From Myxococcota bacterium (GTDB lineage: Bacteria > Myxococcota_A > Polyangia > JAAYKL01), in NCBI GenBank assembly GCA_030065855.1, contig JASJCT010000033.1:1-58064 (forward strand): 58,064 bases of DNA, in the 5' to 3' direction. Shown here piece after piece: positions 1-9,700 of this stretch. Positions within the stretch are counted from its first letter, which is position 1, and each line of letters starts with the position of its first letter. The translations under genes and the position numbers were made by a program. The notes beneath the pieces were generated by a model. That model was not told the DNA's origin. It saw nothing but the letters and a program-made list of their open reading frames with translations, and ran no database searches.

Positions 1-10
1 GGACGTGTCA

Positions 11-215
11 AAATCCCCCTAACCCCCTTTTTCAAGGGGGAGATCCTTTACCCGGCATAAAAATAGCAAAAATCGCGACATTTGCCCTTAACCGAATGCC
101 ATTGTGAAAAAGGGGGCCGGGGGGATTTCCATAAATGAAAGAAAGAGTAGACCCTGACAAAATGGACAATTGGACGTTTAAAAATCCCCCTACCCCCCTT
201 CGTCGAAGGGGGAAT
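11..215. repeat. Dispersed C-rich/G-rich palindromic repeats
   Basis: Three degenerate copies of one element are visible at about 11-50, 108-130 and 180-213. Each is a run of C, a T-rich centre and a matching run of G (the core reads ccccctttttcaaggggg), so each can fold into a hairpin. The same core recurs as a tandem array at 18.9-19.07 kb. No gene is supported in this stretch; the short minus-strand ORF over it is low-complexity. Possible roles are transcription termination or a small non-autonomous mobile repeat. Confidence 0.7.
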
Positions 216-259
216 ACCTGCTCTTGCTCCCACTAATCATTGGCGTAGCCATTGTTCAT

Positions 260-279
260 ACCACTGGCATGCCAGTGGT
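260..279. repeat. Perfect 20-bp palindrome
   Basis: ACCACTGGCATGCCAGTGGT equals its own reverse complement over all 20 bases. It lies among other palindromic repeats in a gene-free stretch, so it is more likely a REP-like element than a single operator, but a binding site cannot be excluded. Confidence 0.6.
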
Positions 280-334
280 TTACTCCTTCGAATTAGTGCG
301 CACCTATCCCGAAATATGAACTTTTCGATCAAAA

Positions 335-419
335 TGTAGCTGCGGGGTTTATCCCCGCAGATATAACGGTCTAGAATTACTTATCTTTTCACCTTGGGGA
401 TAAACCCCGCGGCTACAAC
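335..419. repeat. Long inverted repeat with GC-rich arms
   Basis: The left arm (335-360) and right arm (395-419) are inverted copies of one another with one or two mismatches; the shared core is ggggtttatcccc, read on opposite strands. About 34 bases separate the arms. The left arm also contains its own small dyad (gcgggg/ccccgc). This looks like a MITE- or REP-type element and may end transcription of the receiver gene reading toward it. Confidence 0.6.
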
Positions 420-466
420 AGGGTGGTGAGAATGGCTATTTCGGTATGGCATACATGCCCGATAGA

Positions 467-865
467 CTATTTGATCGAAGTGCTGCGTTGATTGACTTGC
501 TTAACTGCTTTTTCAACGACCTTGCTGAGCTCGGCCTGGGTAAACGGTTTTTGCAAAAAGTGGCAGAGATCGTCTTCCAAGTAGGAGGGGAGGTTGGGTG
601 AATCCAAGGCGCCGGAAATCAGAATCACGGGCATCTTGCGCAGTCGCGGCGGGCCGCCTCGAATGATGCCGACGAGTTCGCGTCCATCCATCGAAGACAT
701 GAACACATCCGTGATCAAGGCGACAGCATCCTTTTCGCATCGCAGCGCATCTAATGCGTGATCCCCGTCTGAGCAAAGACGGGACTCGTGGCCCATCTCG
801 TTTAGGGTCTGCTTTATCATGGTTCTTATTTGGTCATGGTCGTCAGCGATGACGAATAGGGCCAT
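467..865 (-). CDS. Response regulator receiver-domain protein (CheY-like)
   Basis: The 132-residue product is a stand-alone receiver (REC) domain. The acidic pair D8/D9, the phospho-acceptor D53 (in ITDVF), the conserved S84 (in LISGAL) and K106 (in LQKPF) are all in the expected places. No output domain follows, so it should act as a cytoplasmic phospho-relay or protein-interaction switch, like CheY or Spo0F. No histidine kinase is adjacent, so its partner is probably encoded elsewhere. It is transcribed alone toward the repeat cluster at the left edge. Confidence 0.9.
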   Translation of the reverse strand: MALFVIADDHDQIRTMIKQTLNEMGHESRLCSDGDHALDALRCEKDAVALITDVFMSSMDGRELVGIIRGGPPRLRKMPVILISGALDSPNLPSYLEDDLCHFLQKPFTQAELSKVVEKAVKQVNQRSTSIK

Positions 866-1006
866 GTCGGGCTCTCTTTCTTTGATATCTGATTATTAAG
901 CCAACTATTGTTGGGATGCAATGCTTTTAATTTGCTGGATTTTGTGAGTATGCTCGGATAGTTTGCAATAGATCGATGGGCCCCAAAAAAATGAAAGGAG
1001 TGCGCT

Positions 1007-1912
1007 GTGAAGTTGGTTTCCTTTGGACCTCCTGGAGAAGAATTGCCAGGAGTTCTCCTCGATAATGACCGAATACTGAATATTTATTCAGCGTCAACTG
1101 GTAACATCAACACGATGAGGCAATTGCTGGCACTGGGCGCACCTGGGTTGGCCCAGGTATCAGAATGGATTGCGAATGGCCCGGAAGATAGGTTTGTGAT
1201 CCCGGCCAAAGGGGTTCGCCTGGGACCGCCAGTGACAAACCCGACCAAAGTTGTGGGTGTGGGCCTCAATTACCACAGTCACACTGACGAGCAGAGTGCG
1301 CGGCTACCCAAAAAGCCGCTGCTGTTTTCAATGTCCACCACGTGTCTATCAGGGGACGGAGATCCGATTCTGTATCCAATAGATGATGAAAATGTCGACT
1401 ACGAGGCAGAATTGGCATTTGTCATTGGTGCGCCAGCATTCCGGGTGAATCCAGAGGATTGGCAGGCCTATGTGGCTGGCTATACAATCGTTAACGACGT
1501 GAGCGGTCGGGACGCCCAGTTTAGCGATAGAAAATGGTTTCGCGGTAAATCTTTTGACACGTTTTGCCCCATGGGACCTTATATCGCGACCCGGGATGAG
1601 ATTCCAGATCCCCATAAACTCAGCATTTCTGCGCATTTAAATGGCGAAGTGCGCCAGGACGGCAATACCAAGGACTTAATTTTTAAGATTCCAGAGCTAC
1701 TGGCCTTTGTCACTCAGAATATCACGTTCTTGCCCGGCGATGTCATTGCAACGGGTACGCCAGGTGGCGTGGGTATTTTTTGCGATCCACCAGCGTGCAT
1801 GAAGGTTGGGGATGAAATTAAAATCACTGTTCAGGGCATCGGGACGCTCACCAATCGCGTCTGCGAGCGCGTTGGTTTAACCCCAAGCGTATATCCACAT
1901 CCGAGGGGCTAA
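1007..1912 (+). CDS. Fumarylacetoacetate hydrolase (FAH) family protein
   Basis: The 301-residue product carries the FAH-fold signatures: GVGLNYHSHTDE near residue 85, the metal-binding YEAELAFVIG near residue 128, and GDVIATGTPGGVG near residue 245. The family contains hydrolases, decarboxylases and isomerases acting on 2-oxo or acylpyruvate-type acids in aromatic and amino-acid breakdown; the substrate cannot be read from the sequence. The start is GTG, chosen because AAAGGAG lies six bases upstream. It is probably cytoplasmic and monocistronic, with 150 bp before the next gene. Confidence 0.88.
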   Translation: MKLVSFGPPGEELPGVLLDNDRILNIYSASTGNINTMRQLLALGAPGLAQVSEWIANGPEDRFVIPAKGVRLGPPVTNPTKVVGVGLNYHSHTDEQSARLPKKPLLFSMSTTCLSGDGDPILYPIDDENVDYEAELAFVIGAPAFRVNPEDWQAYVAGYTIVNDVSGRDAQFSDRKWFRGKSFDTFCPMGPYIATRDEIPDPHKLSISAHLNGEVRQDGNTKDLIFKIPELLAFVTQNITFLPGDVIATGTPGGVGIFCDPPACMKVGDEIKITVQGIGTLTNRVCERVGLTPSVYPHPRG

Positions 1913-2064
1913 AGTTAACATAATATACATTATGCGAAGTTTGCAAATAGTTTATCTTTGACACCGTCGACATTCTCAATTATTTCGTTATGAATATCCT
2001 TTAAAAGAGAACAAATCTAAGCACCAATGCATTGTCTAGGAGAAATATTTAGGAGAATAGAGAA

Positions 2065-3639
2065 ATGTACGACATGGATCGTAGAGAATTTTTGAGAATT
2101 GGCACTGCTGGGACTGGTATTATCTGCGTGCCACCTGCCCTGATGTCTGCATGTACGCGAGTACCGGTTATCGCCAAACCTGCGGTGGCGTCCAAATCCC
2201 GAGTAGCACCTTTGTCTGGAAATTCGGGCTATTTTGAATCGAATTTTGGTGTGACCAATGACATGCTCGGCAAAACCATCAGCCGCGCCTTATCCCGCGG
2301 CGGTGACTACGCAGATATCTATCTTCAGCATAAAGTAAGCGACTATGTGGGATTTGAAGACGGCCAGGTCAATCGCGCCTATATCGAAGTTGACCTCGGC
2401 GCTGGCGTCCGCGTGCTCAAAGGCGACCAGACCGGATATGCGTTTACAGAAGATTTATCGACCGAGAGTTTGATCAAAGCGGCAGATACGGCCGCCTCCA
2501 TTGCTGCGGGGTCGTCATCGTCCGATCTGCCATCGTTCACTGCGATTCAGACGCCTGAGCTGTACCAACGGGAACGGGTGTGGGTTGATATTCCGCCGGA
2601 TCGAAAAATCGGTATCGTCGAAGCTGTCGGATCCCTCGTATTGGCAGGAGATCCAAACATTATTAAGGTGTCTGTTTTTGCCCTGAGTGAGGATGACGTC
2701 TGTCTCATCGCGACCTCTGACGGAAACTGGGCAGAAGATATTCGGCCCATGACCGCGTTTTACGTTACCTGTACTGCTGAAAAAGACAGCCGCTTGGAAC
2801 GCTACACCTATCGCGTGGCTGCACGGGAAGGTATTGATTTCTATTCGGATAACAGAATCAAAGATATGGCAACACAGGCTGTACAGCGCACCCTCAATCT
2901 GTTTGCGGCCACTGCCCCTCCTGCTGGAGAAATGCCAGTGGTCTTGGCCCCGGCCACCTCTGGCATCCTATTGCACGAAGCCATTGGTCACGGCATGGAG
3001 GCAGACTTTAACCGCAAAGGCACGTCCATCTATGCGACAATGATCGGCAAGAAAGTGGCTGAGGATTTTGTAACCATTGTGGACACAGCCCTTGAACCCA
3101 ACTCCCGCGGTGCCATACACGTGGACGACGAGGGTATCCCAGGCCAGCGAACCGTGCTGGTGGAAAACGGCACCCTGGTCTCTTATCTCCACGATAAGAT
3201 CAGCTCAAAATTCTACAATGTACCCCCCACGGGCAATGGCCGTCGGGAAAGCTTTCGCCATGCGCCCTTGCCGCGAATGCGGGTAACCACAATGGAAAAC
3301 GGCATCCACGATCCAGAGGAGATCATTAAATCTGTTAAAAAGGGCTTGTACGCAGCGGATTTCTCCAACGGAGAGGTTACCATTGGCGCCGGAGACTACA
3401 GCTTTTACGTGAAGCAGGGCTATCTCATAGAGGATGGAAAGCTCACCCAACCCATAAAAGATGCCAACCTCATTGGAAACGGTCCAGACACCCTCAAAAA
3501 GACGGTTATGGTAGGCAACGACAAGTCCATCGACACTGGCTCATGGACTTGTGGTAAGAACGGCCAGAGTGTGCCAGTGAGCCTGGGATTGCCGACCGTT
3601 AAAGTTTCTTCGATCACTGTGGGAGGGGTAAACCGATGA
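2065..3639 (+). CDS. tldD: TldD-family metalloprotease with Tat-type lipoprotein signal
   Basis: The 524-residue product matches the TldD subunit of TldD/TldE (U62/M103) peptidases. The zinc motif HEAIGH covers residues 304-309, within the expected HEAIGHGMEAD, and the C-terminus has the usual GLPTVKVSSITVGG. In E. coli TldD/E is cytoplasmic and trims unfolded peptides such as microcin B17 precursor and CcdA. Unusually, this one begins with a twin-arginine segment (DRREFLRIG) followed by a hydrophobic stretch and a lipobox-like LMSAC, which suggests Tat export and lipidation. The gene overlaps tldE by four bases, so the two are translationally coupled. Confidence 0.92.
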   Translation: MYDMDRREFLRIGTAGTGIICVPPALMSACTRVPVIAKPAVASKSRVAPLSGNSGYFESNFGVTNDMLGKTISRALSRGGDYADIYLQHKVSDYVGFEDGQVNRAYIEVDLGAGVRVLKGDQTGYAFTEDLSTESLIKAADTAASIAAGSSSSDLPSFTAIQTPELYQRERVWVDIPPDRKIGIVEAVGSLVLAGDPNIIKVSVFALSEDDVCLIATSDGNWAEDIRPMTAFYVTCTAEKDSRLERYTYRVAAREGIDFYSDNRIKDMATQAVQRTLNLFAATAPPAGEMPVVLAPATSGILLHEAIGHGMEADFNRKGTSIYATMIGKKVAEDFVTIVDTALEPNSRGAIHVDDEGIPGQRTVLVENGTLVSYLHDKISSKFYNVPPTGNGRRESFRHAPLPRMRVTTMENGIHDPEEIIKSVKKGLYAADFSNGEVTIGAGDYSFYVKQGYLIEDGKLTQPIKDANLIGNGPDTLKKTVMVGNDKSIDTGSWTCGKNGQSVPVSLGLPTVKVSSITVGGVNR

Positions 3640-4973
3640 ATCATCCAGATAACTACTTTGACCTCGAAACCGTTGCCAACAAGGCCATGGACGGCGCTAA
3701 AAAACGCGGTGCCTCAGGTGTTCGGGTCGTGGCGCGCCGCTCCCGCAATGTCTCGGTGGTATATCGCAAAGGTGTTGCCGACAAGGTTGAAGAATCATCC
3801 CGTAAGAGCTTGAATTTATTCCTATATATGAACGGAAAGTACACTGCCTGCCAAACCAACGATCTCAGGGATAACGCACTTGACCAGTTCCTTGACGCCT
3901 CTGTGGCCATGTGCATTGCCATGACCCCTGACAAATATCGCACCATGCCGGATCCATCCCTTTATAAGGGATTGAAAGATATTGATTTACATCTCCATGA
4001 TGCAAAAATTGCAACTGTCACCCCAGACGATCGGAACGCATACGCGGCAGCGCTCGAGGCATCCACCCTGGATGAAGCTGGCAAGGATGCTATTGCTGCT
4101 GAAGCGAGTTATGAGGATGAGGCATCAGCGCTCTACCAGGTCCACTCCAACGGATTTGAGGGGGCTGAACAGGGAACCCAATTCTGGTCGTTTTCCCAAG
4201 TCTCCATGAAAGACAAAGGAGATAAGCGACCCGGTGGCTGGGCCATGGCAGGATCCCGGGACAAAACTGGCCTGGCCGATCCAACAGACGTGGCGTGTCG
4301 GGCCGTCAAGGCAGCCCGCGCCAGGATGGGTGCCTCAAAATTCGAGACCCAAAAACTGCCGATGATCATTGAAAATCAGACAGTGGGCCGGCTGATGAAT
4401 CACCTGCTGGCTGCGCTGTCAGGGCGCGCACTCCAGCAAAAGGCATCGTTTCTTGAGGGCATGGTAGACAAAAAGTTTGGGTCTGACGTGCTGGATATTG
4501 CAGATGACCCCTTTGTGCCAGGTGGGTTTGGATCTCGGCTGTTCGATAACGAGGGTATTGCTGCAAAACAGATGCCCCTCTTCGAAAAGGGGGTATTTCG
4601 AAACTTTTACCTCGATACCTATTACGCCAAAAAGCTCGCCATGGTTCCGACCACGGGTAGCAGGTCCAATATCATGGTTACGCCAGGCAAAAAAGATCTC
4701 GACGGGCTCATTGCGGGTATCCAAAAAGGCGTGCTTGTCAGAGGTTTTGTCGGCGGCAATTCGAACCTCACCACTGGCGATTTCTCCTTGGGGGTCTACG
4801 GAACGCTGATCGAAAACGGCGCCCTCACCCGGGCTGTGGCAGAGATGAATATCGCCGGCAATCACAAGGATCTCTGGCATCGGCTGGTCGAGGTCGGAAA
4901 CGACCCCTACCCGTTTAGCAGCCTGCGCTCACCAAGCCTATTGTTCGACAGTATCCAGTTCGCCGGCGCCTAA
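3636..4973 (+). CDS. tldE: TldE/PmbA-family protease subunit
   Basis: The 445-residue product is the TldE/PmbA partner of the preceding TldD. It lacks the HEXXXH zinc motif, as expected for this subunit, and has family features such as FLEGMVDKKFGSDVLDIADDP and, near the C-terminus, a conserved AEMNIAGNHKDLWHRLVEVG-type segment. It begins directly with MNHPDNYFDLE and has no signal peptide. Its partner has one, so either TldE is carried out with TldD by Tat or the TldD leader is not used for export. The ATG overlaps the tldD stop as ATGA, which implies coupled translation and a one-to-one complex. Confidence 0.9.
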   Translation: MNHPDNYFDLETVANKAMDGAKKRGASGVRVVARRSRNVSVVYRKGVADKVEESSRKSLNLFLYMNGKYTACQTNDLRDNALDQFLDASVAMCIAMTPDKYRTMPDPSLYKGLKDIDLHLHDAKIATVTPDDRNAYAAALEASTLDEAGKDAIAAEASYEDEASALYQVHSNGFEGAEQGTQFWSFSQVSMKDKGDKRPGGWAMAGSRDKTGLADPTDVACRAVKAARARMGASKFETQKLPMIIENQTVGRLMNHLLAALSGRALQQKASFLEGMVDKKFGSDVLDIADDPFVPGGFGSRLFDNEGIAAKQMPLFEKGVFRNFYLDTYYAKKLAMVPTTGSRSNIMVTPGKKDLDGLIAGIQKGVLVRGFVGGNSNLTTGDFSLGVYGTLIENGALTRAVAEMNIAGNHKDLWHRLVEVGNDPYPFSSLRSPSLLFDSIQFAGA

Positions 4974-5223
4974 AAGACAGCAGCGCCCTCCCCTGCCCCT
5001 TGCCACTGGCCGAACGCTATACTACTTTTTCCTTAGTCGGCCGTGGTTTTTCTAACAATTGTCGACCTCATTGAAACCCCGCAGGCGCCGACCGACGCAC
5101 TCCGCGAACTGATGCGTGGCCACACTGGTTGAAATCTGACTGCTCGCTCAGCGTTTTCTCATTGACAAAAACTTTGCGGCGGGCAATTAGATAACCTTGA
5201 AGAGACATGTGGGATATCGACAC

Positions 5224-5622
5224 ATGATGCGGCACACCGCACTAATTTTTACGCTTCTGGCGCTTTCTCCGATCTGGTCGGCCTTTCACTTGGGCTTTGC
5301 CAGCCATCTGCACCGGTTCGATACTATCAATCGACAGTTTGTGGATGTCGTTGTCATTGAGGGCAATCCCCAAGAAAGAGCGGTGACCCACAAAAGCCCC
5401 CACAATCGGGTTGAGAAGCCCTCCCCTCTTCGTGTTTTCCTGACCTCGTGTGGCGTTTCGAGTTTGATGCTGGTGAATGCTGTATCACCGGCATCGATCC
5501 CCCCCTGTGTTTCATTTCCAGATGTTTATCGATCCACGCGCAGTAACCGCATTCTGACACTTGGCAGTGAAAAGACCTTTGCGCTGGCGCCCAAGCAATC
5601 CCCGCCTGCTTGTCAGTCGTAA
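5224..5622 (+). CDS. Small exported protein of unknown function
   Basis: This product of about 132 residues is not recognised. Its N-terminus (MMRHTALIFTLLALSPIWSAF) is a plausible signal peptide or membrane anchor. It is followed by a His-rich piece (FASHLHRFDTINRQFVDV) and a second hydrophobic stretch (LTSCGVSSLMLVNAV). An upstream TTG at 5197 is in frame but would put charged residues before the signal, so ATG 5224 or 5227 is preferred. The gene precedes a TonB-dependent receptor by about 140 bp in the same direction, so it may assist uptake of the same ligand. Function is unknown and the reality of the gene is moderately sure. Confidence 0.5.
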   Translation: MMRHTALIFTLLALSPIWSAFHLGFASHLHRFDTINRQFVDVVVIEGNPQERAVTHKSPHNRVEKPSPLRVFLTSCGVSSLMLVNAVSPASIPPCVSFPDVYRSTRSNRILTLGSEKTFALAPKQSPPACQS

Positions 5623-5765
5623 GCCACTTTTTAAGAACAAATCGGGGCATCTGACCAGGTATTACCGCTTTAATAGCAAGCAATGCCTCGATGTCAGAGC
5701 TTTTCCCAGGTTCTGAAACAGGAACAGCAGAACTGGAACTCTAGTATTCCTTTAGGAGGACGTTA

Positions 5766-7961
5766 ATGAACTATCAGTTTTTCGGCTTCCTCGTCGAGCT
5801 GGCGATTGCCGTTTGTCTCTTCTCGCCGATTTTGAATGCACAGGCACAAGAACACACCGATGATGCATCTCACGACCAGGCCCAGGTCGAAGCATCCACT
5901 ATTTCGCAAGAAAGCACTGACACTAAATTGCAAGAACAAGGGGCAGATGCAGCACCAGACGGTGTCGAGGAATTGGTGGTTACTGGCACCATGACTGAAA
6001 AGCTGCTGGAGGAGGTGCCTATCAAAACCCAGATGGTCAGTCGCGCATCTATTGATCGGATGAAAGCCACGAACCTGGCAGATGCGTTGGAGCTGACCTC
6101 GGGTGTGCGCGTGGAAAACGACTGTCAGAATTGTGGATTCACCCAGGTCAGACTCAACGGGTTGGAAGGTCGGTATACCCAGATCCTGATCGACGGGAAG
6201 CCTGTCTTTTCGAGCCTGGCCGGTGTGTACGGCCTGGAGCAGATTCCCGAGGAGATGATCGAGCGGGTCGAGATTGTCAAGGGCGGCGGTTCGGCCCTCT
6301 ATGGAGGAAATGCGGTCGGGGGCGTGATCAACGTGATTACTGCACGGCCGCGACAGAGCTTTGCCACGGTTAACCTGCGCGGTGGACTGCTGGATATGAC
6401 AGAGACCGATGCCCGCTTAGGGGCCAATGCAGGTGTGGTGAATGAGGATCGGAGCTTGGCGCTTCACGTGTTTGGCGGGGCAAATCGCCGCCAACCCTGG
6501 GACGCAAATGGAGACGGGTTTTCTGAGATTGGCAGGCTGAGACAAGTGCTGGCCGGGGCCGAGGCATATGTGGATCTGTTGGATAACGCGGAGTTGCAGC
6601 TCAAGTTTCACGTACTCCAAGAGCAACGCCGTGGCGGAGATGCCTTTAGCAAGCCCGAGCACGATGCAGCCATTGCCGAGTCGGTTAATACCCGGCGGTA
6701 CGGGGGTGAGCTGCGATTCAAACACCTCGCAACGTCCTTCCTGAGCTATGACCTGGGCTACGGCTTTGCGTACACTGAGCGGGATTCGTATTACGGCAGT
6801 GGGGGTGATATCGCACTTTCAGATCCACCCACGCCTGAGCAGTGGGCCATCAAGCTCGCCGCGCTCAATGCCTATGGCCGCACAAAAAACCCAGTCCACA
6901 CAGCTGACGGCGCCTTGCACCTGTCTTTTGATGCCCTGGGCCAGCAGACCGTAACCCTGGGGGTCCAGTACCTGTCAGATGGGCTGGACGATGATTTTCC
7001 CGGATATGGACGTCGGGTGGATGAGCGGTATTGGGATCTGGCCGGCGTTGTTCAGCACGACTGGATGTTTGCCGACTGGGGCGAATCCATTGTCGGGGTT
7101 CGTGTGGACAAACACAGCGAGCTGGACACCCCTGTCGTCAGCCCGCGGATCGCACTTAAGCTGACACCGTTGGATTGGCTCAACGCACGAACCGCTTTTA
7201 CCACTGGATTCCGCGCACCCCAGGTCTTTGACGAGGATCTCCACATCACCATTGTCGGTGGAGAAGGACAGGTGATTTACAACGATCCAAATCTCGAACC
7301 AGAGCGTTCCTACAGCATTGCCCAGCAAGTCGAGGTCGATCTCGACTTGGCGAGCAACTGGGAGATTCAATTCAGCATCAATGGGTTTTGGACGCGCATT
7401 GCCGATGCTTTTGTGATCGATGCGGAAGATGATCCAAGCACACCCAATGAGATGGAGATGTTCCGCAGGAATCGGGGGGACACATCGGTATATGGGGCGG
7501 AGCTCGAGGGTTCGGCAGCCTACGACAAGCGCTTTGGGATGGGTGCTGGATGGACCTTGGAAAAGGCCACGAACACCGAGGAAGATCCGGATTTTGGCTC
7601 AACAGAGATCTTCAGGACCCCCCGCACATATGGCTTTGCCGAGGTCTGGTCCAGTCCTGGCGCAGGTTTTGAAATATCTACGGTGCTGAATGTAACCGGG
7701 CCGATGAAGGTGCCTCACTATGCGGGGTACATCCAGGCAGACAAGCTGGAGACATCACCGTGGCTCGCGGACTGGAGCGCGAACCTCTCCTACCGCATCG
7801 CGCTTGGAAATGGCCGGTTCCTCATGCCCTATGTGGGGATTCGCAACATCCTGGATTCGCGACAAAAAGACTACGATAAAGGCCCGGACCGGGATGCGGG
7901 ATACATCTATGGCCCCCGTTTTCCGCGGGTTGTCTTTGCCGGGTTCAAGGGGGGAATGTAA
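5766..7961 (+). CDS. TonB-dependent outer-membrane receptor
   Basis: The 731-residue product has a signal peptide ending near AQAQ, a TonB-box-like EELVVTGT near residue 70, a plug domain with RLNGLEGRYTQILIDG and ERVEIVKGGGSALYGGNAVGGVINVI, and a beta-barrel ending in an aromatic-rich strand. A pair of cysteines (CQNC, about residue 120) lies inside the plug, just before the ligand-facing loop. The receptor imports siderophores, vitamins, metals or glycans across the outer membrane with TonB-ExbBD; the ligand is not determinable here. AGGAGG lies about five bases before the ATG. A thioredoxin-like lipoprotein follows after 12 bases, so the two form an operon. Confidence 0.93.
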   Translation: MNYQFFGFLVELAIAVCLFSPILNAQAQEHTDDASHDQAQVEASTISQESTDTKLQEQGADAAPDGVEELVVTGTMTEKLLEEVPIKTQMVSRASIDRMKATNLADALELTSGVRVENDCQNCGFTQVRLNGLEGRYTQILIDGKPVFSSLAGVYGLEQIPEEMIERVEIVKGGGSALYGGNAVGGVINVITARPRQSFATVNLRGGLLDMTETDARLGANAGVVNEDRSLALHVFGGANRRQPWDANGDGFSEIGRLRQVLAGAEAYVDLLDNAELQLKFHVLQEQRRGGDAFSKPEHDAAIAESVNTRRYGGELRFKHLATSFLSYDLGYGFAYTERDSYYGSGGDIALSDPPTPEQWAIKLAALNAYGRTKNPVHTADGALHLSFDALGQQTVTLGVQYLSDGLDDDFPGYGRRVDERYWDLAGVVQHDWMFADWGESIVGVRVDKHSELDTPVVSPRIALKLTPLDWLNARTAFTTGFRAPQVFDEDLHITIVGGEGQVIYNDPNLEPERSYSIAQQVEVDLDLASNWEIQFSINGFWTRIADAFVIDAEDDPSTPNEMEMFRRNRGDTSVYGAELEGSAAYDKRFGMGAGWTLEKATNTEEDPDFGSTEIFRTPRTYGFAEVWSSPGAGFEISTVLNVTGPMKVPHYAGYIQADKLETSPWLADWSANLSYRIALGNGRFLMPYVGIRNILDSRQKDYDKGPDRDAGYIYGPRFPRVVFAGFKGGM

Positions 7962-7973
7962 AGGAGATGCGAC

Positions 7974-8477
7974 ATGTATAATGCCATATTGACCACTGCT
8001 CTGACGATCTTGGTGTTACCCGGCTGTCTAATGGCGCCAACCGCTCTCCACCCGTCGCAGACTGAACCAGAGCTGACGTTACCAGTGGTGCGCTACATCG
8101 ATACAACCGGCAATGCCTCGACCATCCCGACAGCAGGGGAAATCGTGGTGCTGGAAATACTGAGCCCATCCTGCCAATCCTGCAAAAAGGTGTCTGCCGA
8201 CCTGGACAGGTTGGCGCGCAAAGAGCGCTTTAAAGACGTTCGTTTCGTTGGGATCGTACTGGAATCTGACCAACCAGCTGCAGACGCGCTGAGAAAAACC
8301 CACAAGATATCCTTTCACTGGGTGGCAGATCCCCATGGCGAGCTGGCTGCACCATTTTCAATAACAGGGGTGCCAGCTGTGTTTGTCATTGATAGGAGCG
8401 GTCGGGTTGCATTTCAATCGACCGGCGGCAGAGAAGAAATGCAGCGCCTCGCGGCTGTTTTAATGGGATTTGTATAA
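7974..8477 (+). CDS. TlpA/ResA-like thioredoxin-fold lipoprotein
   Basis: The 167-residue product begins with a signal and lipobox (LVLPGC), then a thioredoxin fold with active site CQSC (C67 and C70), a helix, and the cis-proline loop TGVPAVFVIDRSGRV that is typical of TlpA/ResA-type extracytoplasmic oxidoreductases. It should act in the periplasm, anchored to a membrane, to reduce or exchange disulfides. AAGGAG precedes the ATG. The 12-base gap to the TonB receptor, whose plug holds a CQNC pair, suggests that it may act on that receptor or on the imported ligand (inference). Confidence 0.87.
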   Translation: MYNAILTTALTILVLPGCLMAPTALHPSQTEPELTLPVVRYIDTTGNASTIPTAGEIVVLEILSPSCQSCKKVSADLDRLARKERFKDVRFVGIVLESDQPAADALRKTHKISFHWVADPHGELAAPFSITGVPAVFVIDRSGRVAFQSTGGREEMQRLAAVLMGFV

Positions 8478-8485
8478 AATCGAAA

Positions 8486-9700
8486 CTAAACGACCTCCCA
8501 CTCATCGCAGACCAGGGTAATTAGTTCGAGCGCTTCTTGGAGCGTCTCCCACATGTTTGGATTATCCAGATCCCCCATGAAGCCGTTTTCGCATGCATTG
8601 ATAAAATCCTCATGCCGCGTATTCCAAGACAGCGCATCTTGGCCAAGTAAGCCCACGACCACATAGCGATCAGGACCGCCGGTCAGATTGTTCAGATATT
8701 CTACTGTCCTGGTTACTGGCCAGGGATCTTCAACTTGCGACTCAGATTGTTCATGTTCATCGGTCATATAAACAATAACCAGCAGGGATTCTTTGTCCTT
8801 GCGATAGAATCCCTCATTGGGTTGCCCCACTGCCAGCTTGTCTCCGAATCCCTCTATCACGGCCAACGGGGTTTCTATGGCTGAAAACTCTAAGTTGTCG
8901 AGGTCAGGCCAGGGTCTCTCTGCAACACAGCTGAATTTCTCACTTATTTCCGGGTCGTCATTGTCTATCCAAGGGTGTTCACCCAGATCGCAAGGGGTCG
9001 TGTAATCCCCATAGCTCGTGAGAAACAGCTCTCCCCCCATACCGACATTGCTGCCTTCTGGGATATTGTGCGGCGAAATATTGGTAATGCCCACGCGGTA
9101 CGTTGAAAACGTATCATCTCCCTGAATATAGTCGCTTAAATATTGAATAAACAACGGGAAATTGTTGGCAAGATTTTCTTGTTCGTCCTGCATGCTACCG
9201 GATTGATCGATGATGAAAACAATATCCATTGCCTCGCACCCATCTTCCTGTTGCTCATGCGGTGCTTCGTCAATCAGACCGTCGCAATCATCATCGATAT
9301 TATTTGGCGGGTCATAGATCTCCTCCACGCCGGGATTGATATCAGGGTTGGTATCATCGCAATCAAACGTTTCGATCCACCCATCCCCGTCTTGATCCAT
9401 ATGGTTGGTATCTGACTCTGAATCTGACTCAGTATCTGAGTCCGTATCAGTATCGCTATCTGAATCACCATCTGAATCTGAGTCCGCATCAGCATCACTA
9501 TCGCTATCAGCATCTGTATCCGAGTCAGTATCGCTATCCGCGTCTGCGTCTGTATCGGCATCAGCATCCGTATCTGCGTCAGTATCAGCATCAGTGCCCG
9601 GGTCACTACCTGATTCGGTGTCGTACTTGGATTCGCAAGCAATCAACATAGAGGCTGCTGCAAGGATTAAAAACAACAAAGAAAGCCTAATAGTTGCCAT
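8486..9700 (-). CDS. Lipoprotein with Asp-rich spacer, MopE-like repeat and vWA domain
   Basis: The 404-residue product starts at ATG 9700, which has AAAGGAGATAA upstream and gives a clean signal and lipobox (MLIAC); the longer frame from 9739 is not needed. After the lipidated Cys comes a spacer of about 70 residues made of [12 protein letters not shown] dipeptides. Next is one MopE-like putative metal-binding repeat ([15 protein letters not shown]...PGVEEIYD...[11 protein letters not shown]) and then a von Willebrand factor A domain with a MIDAS motif (FIIDQSGSM). The likely role is metal-dependent adhesion or protein binding at the cell surface. It is convergent with the TlpA-like gene, with eight bases between. 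Confidence 0.9.
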   Translation of the reverse strand: MATIRLSLLFLILAAASMLIACESKYDTESGSDPGTDADTDADTDADADTDADADSDTDSDTDADSDSDADADSDSDGDSDSDTDTDSDTESDSESDTNHMDQDGDGWIETFDCDDTNPDINPGVEEIYDPPNNIDDDCDGLIDEAPHEQQEDGCEAMDIVFIIDQSGSMQDEQENLANNFPLFIQYLSDYIQGDDTFSTYRVGITNISPHNIPEGSNVGMGGELFLTSYGDYTTPCDLGEHPWIDNDDPEISEKFSCVAERPWPDLDNLEFSAIETPLAVIEGFGDKLAVGQPNEGFYRKDKESLLVIVYMTDEHEQSESQVEDPWPVTRTVEYLNNLTGGPDRYVVVGLLGQDALSWNTRHEDFINACENGFMGDLDNPNMWETLQEALELITLVCDEWEVV

